Below, one piece after another: positions 1 through 9,669 of a DNA stretch of 64,000 nucleotides. Source of the DNA: an uncultured Lachnospira sp. (GTDB lineage Bacteria > Bacillota > Clostridia > Lachnospirales > Lachnospiraceae); the NCBI GenBank assembly GCA_910589305.1, contig CAJUTV010000005.1, forward strand, positions 1 to 64,000. The letters are read 5' to 3'. Positions within the stretch are counted from its first letter, which is position 1. Every line of letters begins with the position of its first letter. Made by a program: the position numbers and the translations under genes. Under the pieces are notes generated by a model. It worked only from the letters and a program-made list of their open reading frames with translations, made no database searches and was not told where the DNA came from.

Positions 1-43
1 ACATACATAGACAATAAACACAACCGCAAGTAACGGAAAAGGC

Positions 44-72
44 TATCCTCTACTGTGAATATCCGCTTAACT
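44..72 (+). repeat. Partial copy of the dispersed repeat
   Basis: A short stretch resembling the 3' end of the dispersed repeat family described at 35722-35847, with the shared core GTGAATATCCGCTTAA. The rest of bases 1-162 holds nothing else I can name except near-direct repeats GTTAAAGA and GTTAAGAA (about 86-103), which could be a response-regulator site upstream of the ABC transporter operon. Confidence 0.4.
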
Positions 73-162
73 GTTCTGTCAAAAGTTAAAGACTTGTTAA
101 GAATTTTTATGATATGATTCAGAACATGAAGAAAATAAAACGAGGGAAAAGAGGTATACACT

Positions 163-2514
163 ATGTTTTGGAGGATATTGAAAAAAGATCTGAAACGCAA
201 AAAGACCATGAACATCATTTTGCTGCTGTTCGTTATATTATGTTCCATGTTTGCAACGGCGGCGGTGAACAACATCATAGCCGTTACAGGCGGTATCGAG
301 CATTATTTCGACTTGGCGGATGTCCCCGATGTCAACGTGCAGATGTTCAACAGCGGAGAAAACGATCTCGGGGAAAAGATCGGGGAGCTTGCCTGTGTCA
401 GGGAGATAAGAACCGAGCATTGGCTGGTTGTATCCAGCTCAAAGTATTTCAGGCATAACGGAAAGAAACTTGCTAATTTCACGAATGTTGCCTATTTGCT
501 TTCCGATCGTGAAATGGCTGTCAACTATTTCGATAAGAACAATCATATCATTGAAAGTGTGGACAAGGGCTGCTTTTATGCCAGCGCTTCTTTTTTACAG
601 GACATTGATATAAAAGAGGGCGACGAGGTGGAGCTGGATGTGGGTGATAGTCACCTCACGCTTAAGTTTATGGGGCGGTTCAAAGGTGCGCTGTTTAGTT
701 CAGAAAACTCGTATCCCCCGTATCTTATCATGAACTCTGCTGACTATGACTATCTTGACAAGGACGAAGCCACTCATATCATGAATTGCGGGCAGCTTTG
801 TGTAAATACATCAGAAGTTGATGAAATAAGGGAACTTGCAAGGAGCTATAGCGGTGTAGTTGTCAACACACGGGAAGAATGCAAGAGTATTTATCTCTAT
901 GATATGCTTTCGGCTTATATCTTAATGGTAATCAGCATCGTGCTGATGTTCACAGCCTTTGTGGTGCTGCGTTTCACGATAGGCTTTACGGTCAGTGAGG
1001 AATTTCGTGAGATTGGTGTGATGAAGGCAGTCGGTATCGACAATGGCAGTATAAGAAGCCTGTATATCATCAAGTATCTTGTAATTGCTGTGGTCGGTAC
1101 ATTGATAGGATATTTCTGTTCTGTCCCTCTTGGGGATATGATGATGGAAACCGTATCGGGAAATCTGGTTCTTGGCAGCGAGAGCGGCACTCTTATGGGG
1201 CTTTTAAGCTCCGCGGTGGTAGTTATCATTGTTCTGCTGTTCTGCTACGGCTGCACACGCAGAGTAAATAAACTTTCGCCAATCGACGCGGTAAGAAATG
1301 GACAGACGGGTGAGCGCTTCCGAAGAAAAAGCCTTTTGCGCTTAGGGCGCGTGGAGCTGCCGTCAACCGCATTTCTCTCGGTCAATGATATACTCAGCTC
1401 ACCGAAACAGTTTTCTATCATAATAGTTGTGTTTACGCTCTGTATACTGCTGATGACGATTATGTCAAATTTTGCATTGACATTCAAAAGTGAAAAGCTG
1501 CTGCGCTTCTTCGATGTACCCTCAAGTGAAGCGCATATCATGGATAGCGAAATATTTGGAGAGATCATGGTAGATCAGAGTACATATAAGACAATCATCG
1601 CAGATACCGAAAAACTCCTTGCCGATAACGGAATGCCCGGTAAATGCACAGTGACGGTAGACACGCAGTTTGAAACATCGCACAAAGACAAAACAGCAAA
1701 GCTTACTTTCGGTGTCATAAAAGGTGAAACAAATGACACGTTCCATGCAGACATGGGCAGCGCTCCGCAGAAGACAGACGAGATTGCTGTAACAGCAGGA
1801 ACCCTTGATGACTTAGGTGCAGAGATCGGCGACAGGGTAACGATAGTAATGAATGAAAAAGAGTACAAGTTTATCATCACAGGAACATACTCCTCGTTCG
1901 TCAGCACTGCTTTTCTATATAAAGATTTTGACTTTGGAAATCTGCCTGCAAACAATATAATGGGTATACAGATACACTTTGACGGCAATCCTGACAAGGA
2001 TCAGATAAACCAAAACATTGAAAAGCTCAAAAGTCTGCTCGAAACCGACAAGGTGTATTCGACCTCGGACTTCATCAATAATTTTACAGGAATGTCCAAT
2101 ACGCTGAATGCGATCAAACAGATGATGATGATCATTACTGTGATTGTAACGGCATTAATCGTTATACTTATGGAGCGTTCGTTCATCTCAAAGGAAAAGC
2201 GTGAGATTGCACTGATGAAAGCGGTGGGGATTCCTAACAGCAGTATTGTTGCACAGCATACACTGCGGTTTGTAATCGTATCGGTCATTGCCTGCATCGT
2301 TTCTTTGGCGGTGTTTATGCCAATCAGCAACGTAATGATGAATTGGGTAGGCAACATGGTCGGCGATGTATCAGGCTTGAAATGCGATTTTAACCCACTG
2401 GAAATATTTGTAATTTGCCCATCAATTCTCATCAGTGTGACTGTCATTGGCTCATTCCTGACAGCACTTTACACAAAAACAATCAAGGCTTCCGATACGG
2501 CAAGCATAGAATAG
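163..2514 (+). CDS. ABC transporter permease, two FtsX-type domains
   Basis: Membrane subunit of an ABC exporter of the MacB/FtsX type, usually involved in peptide or antibiotic export or sensing. Over 783 residues there is an N-terminal membrane segment (about 17-37), a large extracytoplasmic region (about 40-240), a first FtsX-like block of three membrane helices (about 250-370), a second extracytoplasmic region (about 440-640) and a second FtsX block (about 650-775). Both blocks carry the cytoplasmic phrase (E)REI(A/G)xMKAVGI near 287 and 685. The ATP-binding subunit follows 21 nt downstream, then a two-component system, so all four genes probably form one sensory transport module. The codon choice is more G+C-rich than in the genes after 5.4 kb, suggesting transfer. 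The substrate cannot be told from sequence. Confidence 0.85.
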   Translation: MFWRILKKDLKRKKTMNIILLLFVILCSMFATAAVNNIIAVTGGIEHYFDLADVPDVNVQMFNSGENDLGEKIGELACVREIRTEHWLVVSSSKYFRHNGKKLANFTNVAYLLSDREMAVNYFDKNNHIIESVDKGCFYASASFLQDIDIKEGDEVELDVGDSHLTLKFMGRFKGALFSSENSYPPYLIMNSADYDYLDKDEATHIMNCGQLCVNTSEVDEIRELARSYSGVVVNTREECKSIYLYDMLSAYILMVISIVLMFTAFVVLRFTIGFTVSEEFREIGVMKAVGIDNGSIRSLYIIKYLVIAVVGTLIGYFCSVPLGDMMMETVSGNLVLGSESGTLMGLLSSAVVVIIVLLFCYGCTRRVNKLSPIDAVRNGQTGERFRRKSLLRLGRVELPSTAFLSVNDILSSPKQFSIIIVVFTLCILLMTIMSNFALTFKSEKLLRFFDVPSSEAHIMDSEIFGEIMVDQSTYKTIIADTEKLLADNGMPGKCTVTVDTQFETSHKDKTAKLTFGVIKGETNDTFHADMGSAPQKTDEIAVTAGTLDDLGAEIGDRVTIVMNEKEYKFIITGTYSSFVSTAFLYKDFDFGNLPANNIMGIQIHFDGNPDKDQINQNIEKLKSLLETDKVYSTSDFINNFTGMSNTLNAIKQMMMIITVIVTALIVILMERSFISKEKREIALMKAVGIPNSSIVAQHTLRFVIVSVIACIVSLAVFMPISNVMMNWVGNMVGDVSGLKCDFNPLEIFVICPSILISVTVIGSFLTALYTKTIKASDTASIE

Positions 2515-2535
2515 AATAAGTAGGAGGACAACATA

Positions 2536-3309
2536 ATGAATCATACGGTTTTACAAACAAAGGGACTTTGCAAGACATATATTGTGAACAAACATCAAAA
2601 CAATGTGTTAAAAAACGTCAATCTGACGATTGGCGAAGGCGAAATGGTAGCGGTCATGGGTCCCTCCGGCTCAGGCAAAAGCACACTGCTTTACTGCGTT
2701 TCGGGAATGGACAAAGTGACCGCAGGCAAGGTGTTCTTTAACGGCAGGGAAACGGCAAAGCTTGGTGATAAGGAGCTTGCAAGGCTCAGACTTGATGAAA
2801 TGGGTTTTATTTTTCAACAGATGTACATGATGAAAAATCTTTCGGTACTTGACAATATTATTTTTCCTGCGGTAAAGTCAAAAAAGAATACGGAGAGCCG
2901 CAGACAGACTGAGGAGCGTGGCAGAGCACTCATGCACAGGCTCGGTATTGATGATGTGTGCGGCAATGATATTAATGAGGTGTCAGGCGGACAGCTTCAG
3001 AGGGCTTGTATTTGTCGCAGTATGATAAACAATCCTAAGATGCTCTTTGCTGATGAGCCAACAGGCGCTCTCAACCGTGCAAGCTCTGATGAGGTCATGA
3101 ATGAGCTGCTCTCCCTTAATCGTGATGGTACAACGATTATGTGCGTGACTCACGATCCAAAGGTTGCCGCCAAGTGCAGCAGGGTGCTTTACATTGTGGA
3201 TGGCGGTATTATCGGAGAAAAAGAAATGGGACATTTTGGTGGCAGTGACAAGGAGCTTCGTGACCGTGAAAGAGAGCTGAACAATTGGCTTATGGAACAA
3301 GGCTGGTGA
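2536..3309 (+). CDS. ABC transporter ATP-binding protein
   Basis: ATPase partner of the preceding permease; 257 residues, normal for the MacB/LolD family. Walker A is GPSGSGKSTL (about 43-52), the signature is SGGQLQRA (about 148-155), and Walker B is MLFADEPTGAL (about 167-177), with the switch His in THD near 208. The start follows AGGAGGACAACATA. It would energise export or target protection by the FtsX permease. It lies in the same G+C-richer block as its neighbours, and the response regulator begins 51 nt after its stop. Confidence 0.9.
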   Translation: MNHTVLQTKGLCKTYIVNKHQNNVLKNVNLTIGEGEMVAVMGPSGSGKSTLLYCVSGMDKVTAGKVFFNGRETAKLGDKELARLRLDEMGFIFQQMYMMKNLSVLDNIIFPAVKSKKNTESRRQTEERGRALMHRLGIDDVCGNDINEVSGGQLQRACICRSMINNPKMLFADEPTGALNRASSDEVMNELLSLNRDGTTIMCVTHDPKVAAKCSRVLYIVDGGIIGEKEMGHFGGSDKELRDRERELNNWLMEQGW

Positions 3310-3360
3310 TATTTGCAAAATCTTAGCAGATATGATACAAGACTTGTAGGAGGTGATTTT

Positions 3361-4023
3361 ATGACCGATATTCTGATAGTAGAAGATGATAAGGAACTAG
3401 CCAGCTTGCTGTCTGACTTCCTGCGTGATGAGGGCTATACTGTGTCAAGCGTGGACAGCGGAGAGCGTGCCATGCAGCTCTTTAAGCAATATGGCGCAAG
3501 GCTTGTAGTGCTTGACATCAATCTCCCCGATGTGAACGGCTTTGCAGTTTGTTCTAAACTTCGGGAAAATGCAGATACTCCTATATTAATCATAAGTTCA
3601 AGGACGGACAAGGAGGATAAGCTAAACGGCTTTAATCTTGGTGCTGATGATTATATAGAAAAACCCTATGATATTGATATTCTTATCGCTAAGATTAAGG
3701 GGATATTCAAACGGCGGTATCAGTATGATATATTGTCGGCGGATGGTGTGACGCTCAATCTTGTAGATAAAACAGCAGTCATTGATGGAAAGCCCATAGA
3801 ACTGCCTGCAAAGGAATTTGACCTGTTGGCACTTCTGATTGAAAATCAGGGCAAAGCTCTGAAAAAAGAGTATCTGTTTGTCACTGTCTGGGGCAGTGAC
3901 AGCGATTCGGAGCTACAAACGCTCCATGTGCATATCAACCGTCTCCGCCAAAAGCTCGGTGATGATCCTAAAAATGCAAAGCGTTTGCTTACTGTGTGGG
4001 GTGTGGGGTATAAGTTTGTATGA
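3361..4023 (+). CDS. OmpR-family response regulator
   Basis: DNA-binding response regulator of 220 residues. The receiver domain begins MTDILIVEDDKELA with acidic residues near 8-9, the phospho-acceptor Asp is in LVVLDIN (about 51), and the conserved Lys is in YIEKPYD. The C-terminal winged helix contains LPAKEFDLLALL and HVHINRLRQKL. I start at 3361 rather than at an earlier in-frame TTG because GTAGGAGGTG sits directly before it. Its stop overlaps the kinase start by 4 nt (ATGA), so the pair is translationally coupled. It probably controls the adjacent ABC transporter. Confidence 0.9.
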   Translation: MTDILIVEDDKELASLLSDFLRDEGYTVSSVDSGERAMQLFKQYGARLVVLDINLPDVNGFAVCSKLRENADTPILIISSRTDKEDKLNGFNLGADDYIEKPYDIDILIAKIKGIFKRRYQYDILSADGVTLNLVDKTAVIDGKPIELPAKEFDLLALLIENQGKALKKEYLFVTVWGSDSDSELQTLHVHINRLRQKLGDDPKNAKRLLTVWGVGYKFV

Positions 4024-5237
4024 GGGCTTACAGAAGACTGTGTATTGTAGTGATAACTATATTTCTTTTGCTGACGGTGGCATTGAATCTATTTCTTGTA
4101 GGGGTTAAAGACAGAAATGAAGGCATTTATCGTGTTGAAGCCAAGCGGCTTGCAGATGAGATAGCTGAAACAGGCAATTATGACCTTGAAAAATATCCCC
4201 ACATTACAGGGGTGTTCAATGCTGATGATGGCGAACTGTATATCTCCAATGAGCATTATCTAATCATAGAAGCAGGCGGTATGCAGTATCGTGTGGAGTA
4301 TGTTGTCGGAAACGGACAGTACAGCGTTGCAGCAATAAACTGTATATTTGGTGCGCTGTTCCTGTTGATAGTTGGTCTTTTGTATTATATTTGGAGGCAT
4401 ATCATTGTGCCATTCGGCAGGTTGAACGCTGTTCCACAGGAGCTTGCAAGAGGCAATCTTTCTGTCCCGATACTAGAGGAAAAAAGCCGTTTCTTCGGAA
4501 AATTTACATGGAGTGTGAATCTTCTGCGTGAGAGTATCGAGGACAGCCGCAAAAAAGAAATCACGATGCAGAGAGACAAAAAACTCTTGCTGTGCTCTCT
4601 TTCCCATGACATCAAAACGCCTTTGTCTGCGATCAAACTCAATGCAAAGGTACTTGCCAAGAGATTATACATGGACGAGGAAAAACGGCGTGCTGTTGCC
4701 GAGAGCATCAATACTCGTGCAGATGAGATAGAGCGTTTTGTCAGCGAGATTACAAAGGCGGCGAGCGAGGACTTTATGAGCTTTGAGGTCACACAGAGAG
4801 AGGCTTTTTTAAGCCTTATCATCACAAGAATAGATGCGAGATATGCTCCCCAGCTTGCCATGTCGGGAACGGAGTTTGTGATTCACAAATATGATGACTG
4901 TATTCTTTCCTGTGACCCCGACCGCCTAGCAGAGTGCCTGCAAAATCTGATTGAAAATGCAATCAAATATGGTGACGGCAGACAAATTGAGATTAGCTTT
5001 GATAAAATGGATGGCTGTGAGCTTATCACAGTATCAAATACAGGCTGTACTCTTGAAGAGAAAGAATTGCCGCAGATATTCGAGAGCTTTCATCGTGGAA
5101 ATAATGCAGACAAGGTACAGGGCAACGGGCTTGGACTTTTCATATGCCGCAGGCTGATGAGGCTCATGAATGGAGAGGTATATGCGGATATTCATAATGA
5201 ATGCTTCTATATAACGCTTGTTGTAAAAATGGCGTAA
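4020..5237 (+). CDS. Sensor histidine kinase
   Basis: Membrane histidine kinase of 405 residues. One helix is at about 8-28 and a second at about 106-128; a short extracytoplasmic loop of about 75 residues lies between, followed by a HAMP-like linker. The phospho-acceptor motif is SLSHDIKTPLSAIK (His near 196). The ATPase domain has the N box LIENAIKYG (about 310) and the G2 box GNGLGLFICRRL (about 372). It partners the overlapping response regulator. The loop is too short to name a ligand; a transporter-sensing arrangement as in peptide-antibiotic modules is plausible by synteny only. Confidence 0.9.
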   Translation: MRAYRRLCIVVITIFLLLTVALNLFLVGVKDRNEGIYRVEAKRLADEIAETGNYDLEKYPHITGVFNADDGELYISNEHYLIIEAGGMQYRVEYVVGNGQYSVAAINCIFGALFLLIVGLLYYIWRHIIVPFGRLNAVPQELARGNLSVPILEEKSRFFGKFTWSVNLLRESIEDSRKKEITMQRDKKLLLCSLSHDIKTPLSAIKLNAKVLAKRLYMDEEKRRAVAESINTRADEIERFVSEITKAASEDFMSFEVTQREAFLSLIITRIDARYAPQLAMSGTEFVIHKYDDCILSCDPDRLAECLQNLIENAIKYGDGRQIEISFDKMDGCELITVSNTGCTLEEKELPQIFESFHRGNNADKVQGNGLGLFICRRLMRLMNGEVYADIHNECFYITLVVKMA

Positions 5238-5406
5238 AGTGACAACTATTTGTTCAAAAAACGAAAATCGTAACATTTATGTAGAACAGGGTAAAACAGG
5301 ACGGATTCGACATATTTCAAAAAAGGAGATAAAGTAGCTGTCTAACAGTGGGTTCTGATTGTCATGTATAATTATTTGCAAAAGAAGTGAAAATTTGAAA
5401 AATCCA

Positions 5407-5452
5407 TTGACTTTTAGAACATTGTTCAATATAATATTGTTGAACAATGTTC
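5407..5452 (+). promoter_or_regulatory. Promoter with overlapping TetR-type operator
   Basis: TTGACT at 5407-5412 and TATAAT at 5430-5435 are separated by exactly 17 nt. A perfect inverted repeat, GAACATTGTTCAA and TTGAACAATGTTC (5417-5429 and 5440-5452), covers the spacer and flanks the -10 box. It lies 15 nt before the tetR start, so autorepression is very likely. Confidence 0.85.
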
Positions 5453-5466
5453 AAGAAAGGGCTTAT

Positions 5467-6051
5467 ATGGACAAAAATACAAATGTAAAAAATCGCATTA
5501 TTGAAGTAACAACTGAATTGATTGAACAGCATAACGGCAATATTAAAGACATTACTGCCCGTATGATTGCAGCGAAAGCAGGCGTTGGCTTAGGCTTGAT
5601 TAACTATCATTTTAGAAGTAAAGAAAAATTGATAACAGAATGTGTGCAGCGCATTATCGGAAAAGTAGTTACAGAATTTCAGATGACGAAGCAATATGAA
5701 ACAGATAAAGAATGCTTAACGGCTTGCGCTACGTATGTTTTTGATTTTCTATTTGAATATTCTGCAATTTCGCGTGTTTCTATTTTGGGTGATTTACAAA
5801 ATTATACAAAGAATTGTAATTCTGTACTTACTCAACAAGGCTTTTCGCTGTCTTTGAAGAATGGTATATCAGATAAAAATAAATCTATGTTTGTATTTAT
5901 TCTTACTGCCGCAATGCAGACGGCATTTTTAGGAAGTGAAACAGCCACACAATTACTTGGTTATGATTTTACGAAAAAAAAGGACAGAGCTGCATATATC
6001 AGTAAATTGGTTGATTTTCTTTTTGGAGGGGCGGTGCAGATTGATGAATAA
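5467..6051 (+). CDS. TetR-family transcriptional regulator
   Basis: Repressor of 194 residues. The N-terminal helix-turn-helix contains ITARMIAAKAGVGLGLINYHF (about 29-49, read as TARMIAAKAGVG then LINYHFRSKEKL), typical of TetR/AcrR. The ligand-binding domain is not diagnostic. I start at the ATG at 5467, after AAGAAAGG, because an upstream in-frame start would lie inside the promoter. The downstream membrane-protein gene overlaps its end by 8 nt, so it is probably the regulated target together with tetR itself through the operator at 5417-5452. Confidence 0.88.
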   Translation: MDKNTNVKNRIIEVTTELIEQHNGNIKDITARMIAAKAGVGLGLINYHFRSKEKLITECVQRIIGKVVTEFQMTKQYETDKECLTACATYVFDFLFEYSAISRVSILGDLQNYTKNCNSVLTQQGFSLSLKNGISDKNKSMFVFILTAAMQTAFLGSETATQLLGYDFTKKKDRAAYISKLVDFLFGGAVQIDE

Positions 6052-6643
6052 GAAAATAGGTGTGTATGGCTCTATTGTTAATTTCATTGCAGTAATCTGC
6101 TTTGCCTTGTGTATGTTATTTGGTTTTAATCATGGCAGTTACTTTTCTTCTATGTTTATTGCGTTTGGTTTTGTACTAATGATGTGCGGATATGCTTACT
6201 TTGCCAAAAAGGAAATAAAATTAGCTGGCTATATATCAGTGGCTTTTTCCGTTATATATACAACCATCATATTATTAGTTTATTTTGCACAGTTGACGAC
6301 TGTCCGGTTTAATAACTTAACACAGCAAGCTGCCATACTTCTTGATTTTCAGCAATGTGGATTGTTGTTCAATTATGACTTGTTAGGTTATGGAATCATG
6401 TCATTAGCTACATTCTTTGCGGGATTGACAATAAAACCACAAACAAAAACAGATTGTTGGCTAAAATATTTGCTTATGGTACATGGAGTATTTTTTATTT
6501 CCTGTTTGATTGTTCCTATGCTTGGGGTATTCAAAGCAGATAGTCCAACATGGATAGGTATGGCGGTATTAGAATTTTGGTGTTTATATTTTGTTCCTAT
6601 CAGTATTTTATCTTTTTTACATTTTTCTAATTGTAAGGAATAA
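6044..6643 (+). CDS. Multi-pass membrane protein of unknown function
   Basis: 199 residues with about six hydrophobic helices (roughly 8-28, 34-52, 60-82, 105-125, 137-158 and 170-192) and short loops. No enzymatic motif seen; it resembles DUF998-like small membrane proteins only in layout. The ATG at 6044 overlaps the tetR stop and is preceded by GGAGGGGCGG. Co-transcription with tetR suggests a role in the response to whatever ligand the repressor senses. Confidence 0.7.
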   Translation: MNKKIGVYGSIVNFIAVICFALCMLFGFNHGSYFSSMFIAFGFVLMMCGYAYFAKKEIKLAGYISVAFSVIYTTIILLVYFAQLTTVRFNNLTQQAAILLDFQQCGLLFNYDLLGYGIMSLATFFAGLTIKPQTKTDCWLKYLLMVHGVFFISCLIVPMLGVFKADSPTWIGMAVLEFWCLYFVPISILSFLHFSNCKE

Positions 6644-6915
6644 GACCAAGACCTGAAATGGAAAAATAGAATAGGTATGCTGCCTTGTTTGCAGAAATCA
6701 TAAAGGCTCATTTATAGTGATACTTTACATACAATAGATGATAATATAAAACAATTTCCAATAATGAAATTCCTGCCAAATAAAAAAGTTAAAAACTGAC
6801 AGACTTTGTAGAAATATACAGTTTATTGCGGTTTTCAAGACTTAGAGAAACATAGAAAAATACATCTTCACATCAAACTTACAATGGTGTATAAGTTTGT
6901 ACAGAGATGAAAAAA

Positions 6916-7047
6916 TCGCATAAAATAACAAAATCAGAGAGCATGAAGCAGGATACCTACAAAGTAGGTGGATTTTGGAATTAAAATGAATGGGCAGTCC
7001 TATAAAGGGATTGTCCATTTTTAAAAATAATGGATAAAACAAAGTGG
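6916..7047 (+). repeat. Copy 1 of a 130-bp repeat pair
   Basis: About 130 bp closely matching 9519-9650 (same orientation). It contains a small hairpin (TACCTAC, then GTAGGT) and an imperfect hairpin around GGGCAGTCC and GGGATTGTCC. It may be a terminator-bearing fragment of a former mobile element. The stretch 6644-7681 otherwise holds only this repeat and the remnant at 7385-7611. Confidence 0.7.
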
Positions 7048-7384
7048 AATTTGAAACACACGGTTTTATGAGCGATTATTGTTCTCTGTAGGTTATCAAT
7101 AAAATTTTCCAAAACGCTTGAAAATAAAGGAGTTATCGCAATGTGTCCGCCTTTCCCTTTATACAGTTTCATACAAGTTTACTCTTGCTTTGACTGCTTA
7201 TGGGTACAAAAAATGAACAATATTTGAGCGTATATATGGGAAGTTGTAGAGCATAAGATACTTTATTCGTAGGCGGTAGGCGGCATTTCTGCGGTTTATA
7301 GGAGTGCAGTTTAATTCTAAATTAAGAGAAGTTAGGGGAATTGAAAAAGCGTATGCTTTCATATATAATTGAAGCTGAAAAGTA

Positions 7385-7611
7385 GATTATAAAATTGACG
7401 AAAGCATTGACAAATATTTAAAACACATAACGGATATTAAAACCATTACAGCAAGACAAGGTATCAAGCTGTTACCGCTTATTGCAAGGTATAAACCAGA
7501 GTTAAAGAACATATTATTTTCGCACTTTATAAGGCGAATATATGTGTTTATGATGATAGTATGCAGCCATTGGTTTATAAGGATATTCAAAAAGTATTGA
7601 AAGAAATATAA
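7385..7611 (+). pseudogene. Frameshifted remnant of an unknown protein
   Basis: From 7385 a frame without start codon reads DYKIDESIDKYLKHITDIK and on to about 7520; the continuing sense (VYDDSMQPLVYKDIQKVL) is found in another frame ending at TAA 7609-7611. The compositional continuity across the shift suggests a decayed gene, about 75 codons preserved. I do not recognise the family. Confidence 0.4.
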
Positions 7612-7681
7612 AAATTATAAGGACAAATCCCCATTTGTTGGAAAATTACATATAAATAATCAAAGTTTGGAGGATATTAAG

Positions 7682-8257
7682 ATGGTGCATATAAGGAAGG
7701 CAAAAGAAACAGACCGTAATAATGTAGCTTTATGTATTGCAGAAGGATTTGAAAAGGATTTTTCAATATTATGTAAAGATAATCAAAAAGTGGCAGATGC
7801 TATCACAACGGGATTGAATATAGAAAGATTTTATGTGGCAGATATAAAGGGAGATATTGCGGGAGTGTTGGCAATTTCTGATTGCAATGGCAGAGCTGCA
7901 AGAGCAGAGAAGGCATCTTTGAAGAAACATTTTGGGTTCTTTAAAGGAATTATTGGTACTTTTGTTTTAAAAGAAGAATTTGAGAAGCAACTTGAGTATC
8001 CTATTACAACTGGATACATAGAATTTGTCACAGTACGAAAAAAATACCGAAAACAAGGTATTGCTACAACTATGATTCAAGAAAGTATGCTGCTTACAAA
8101 TTATCAAGATTTTGTGCTTGATGTTACGGATATAAATAATAATGCTATTAAATGTTATACGAATATCGGGTTTGAGGAATTTAAGCGTATTCCAGAAAAA
8201 CATGGTAAGCAAAAAGGTTTTAATGAGAAGATTTTTATGCGGTATTGTCGCAAATGA
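7682..8257 (+). CDS. GNAT-family N-acetyltransferase
   Basis: Predicted acetyl-CoA-dependent acyltransferase of 191 residues. The acetyl-CoA loop is in FVTVRKKYRKQGIATTMIQ (about 119-137), matching V-x-x-x-x-R-x-x-G-I/V-A. The end (NNAIKCYTNIGFEEFKR) is the usual last strand and helix. The track's TTG start at 7667 would lie on the ribosome binding site; GGAGG at 7669-7673 favours ATG 7682. It stands alone in a debris-rich region. The substrate is unknown. Confidence 0.85.
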   Translation: MVHIRKAKETDRNNVALCIAEGFEKDFSILCKDNQKVADAITTGLNIERFYVADIKGDIAGVLAISDCNGRAARAEKASLKKHFGFFKGIIGTFVLKEEFEKQLEYPITTGYIEFVTVRKKYRKQGIATTMIQESMLLTNYQDFVLDVTDINNNAIKCYTNIGFEEFKRIPEKHGKQKGFNEKIFMRYCRK

Positions 8258-8445
8258 AAAATAATTCGATTAATATAGAGAATTTCGGTCAATATGTGGA
8301 GCAGAAAATAAACGACCGATTATTTGTTTCAAATATTTTTAAGATATTCAAGAAGGAATAGAATAATAGTAAAAACAGTATTCCTTATAAAAATATTATG
8401 TACTGCCGCCGCATGGGTAACACCATAACGGTGGTTTTTCTATGC

Positions 8446-8637
8446 CTATCGGCTATTTTGTGTCAAAGGATTTTTATTCTGTCTTTGGGGTAGCTTTTGC
8501 TTGTTGCGTTCCTGTATCTCACACAGATGTTTTAGCACGCTTTGCTTTTCAGGCGGTCTGTGCTGTTCTTTAGCGGTGGCTGTCGGTTTTCTGCTGGATT
8601 GGCGTTCCCACTTGGCAAGGTCACGTTTATACGGTTC
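8446..8637 (-). pseudogene. C-terminal fragment of a mobile-element protein
   Basis: On the minus strand an open stretch without start reads EPYKRDLAKWERQSSR and ends QNKNPLTQNSR before a stop at 8446-8448; a stop also closes it upstream at 8638-8640. It is clearly richer in G+C than its surroundings and in Lys, Gln and Arg, like the tails of relaxase or mobilisation proteins of integrative elements. The assignment is tentative. The rest of 8258-8812 shows nothing I can name. Confidence 0.45.
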
Positions 8638-8812
8638 CTAGTATTAGAATAGTTTAGCGGCTATGTAAAGAAAATCGAATTGAGGGTATAATAAACATCA
8701 ATCGTGTTTGTCTTATATTTCTAAGTGTCAAGAAGCCCATTGATAAAAGAGTGATGAAATCCTAATCAAAAACTAATAAACACCTGCTATAATTTAGTGA
8801 GGAGGTTTGTAT

Positions 8813-9307
8813 ATGGATAAGAAAATATTGATAATTGAGGACGAAGCGGCAATACAGAAAATACTTTCTGAGCCACTCACCTTTGCAGGATACAAAGTTA
8901 CTACAGCTTCGGACGGATTGGAAGGCATCAACATTTTTCACAAACAGGATTTTGACCTTATTCTATTGGATATAATGCTGCCTAAGATTGATGGATATAC
9001 AGTATGTGAAATGATACGACAAGAGTCCCAAATCCCGATTATTCTTTTGACTGCACTTGATACAGAAGATGACCAGATTAAAGGTTTTGACAAATTGGCT
9101 GATGATTACATTACTAAGCCATTTTCCATAAAGCTTGTATTAAAGCGTGTGGAGGCTCTTTTACGGCGGACATCATCCGATACAGTGTCAGATTATATCT
9201 ATTATAAAGAAATTTTATTGAGTGAAATTGTAACGCACTCGAATGAGCTTGCAAAACAAGCAGATGTAATCCTACGCTTGAAAAAAGGTGAGTTGCAGCA
9301 ATTATAA
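8813..9307 (+). pseudogene. Response regulator truncated after the receiver domain
   Basis: An OmpR-type receiver domain (MDKKILIIEDEAAIQ; phospho-acceptor Asp in LILLDIMLPK near 51; Lys in YITKPFS) runs intact to about residue 123 (LLRRTSSDTVSDY). The winged-helix half is missing; instead about 30 unrelated residues (NELAKQADVILRLKKGELQ) lead to the stop. It looks like a deletion fusion with the tail of another gene. The start at 8813 follows GAGGAGG by 7 nt, so the 164-residue product may still be made, but it cannot bind DNA in the normal way. No kinase is adjacent. Confidence 0.75.
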
Positions 9308-9518
9308 GAACAGAATGGATATGCTATTCTATTGGTGTCAATAAGAAGCGTAATGGAATTAGAGATGGTTGACTTATACTTCAAAAATAAGTAAAATAAT
9401 TGTTTGTAAATTTGATAATAGAGGATAAAGAGCATTGCAGGGTTGGCAAAAGTCTATATCAATATGACCAATTTCGTTTTGACAATGAACTCTTTATCGA
9501 ATGAAAAAGGCTGAAGAA

Positions 9519-9650
9519 TCACATAAAATAACAAAATCAGAGAATGTGAAGCAAAATACCTATGAAATAGGTTTATTTTGGAATTAAAATGAATGGGCAG
9601 TTCCATAATGGGATTGTCCATTTTCAAAAATAATGGATAAAACAAGTTGG
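9519..9650 (+). repeat. Copy 2 of the 130-bp repeat pair
   Basis: Matches 6916-7047 over about 130 bp with scattered substitutions, same orientation. The two copies bracket the remnant, acetyltransferase and truncated regulator region (7.05-9.5 kb). The gap 9308-9669 otherwise appears empty. Confidence 0.7.
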
Positions 9651-9669
9651 ATTTATAGAGGAGGCTATC

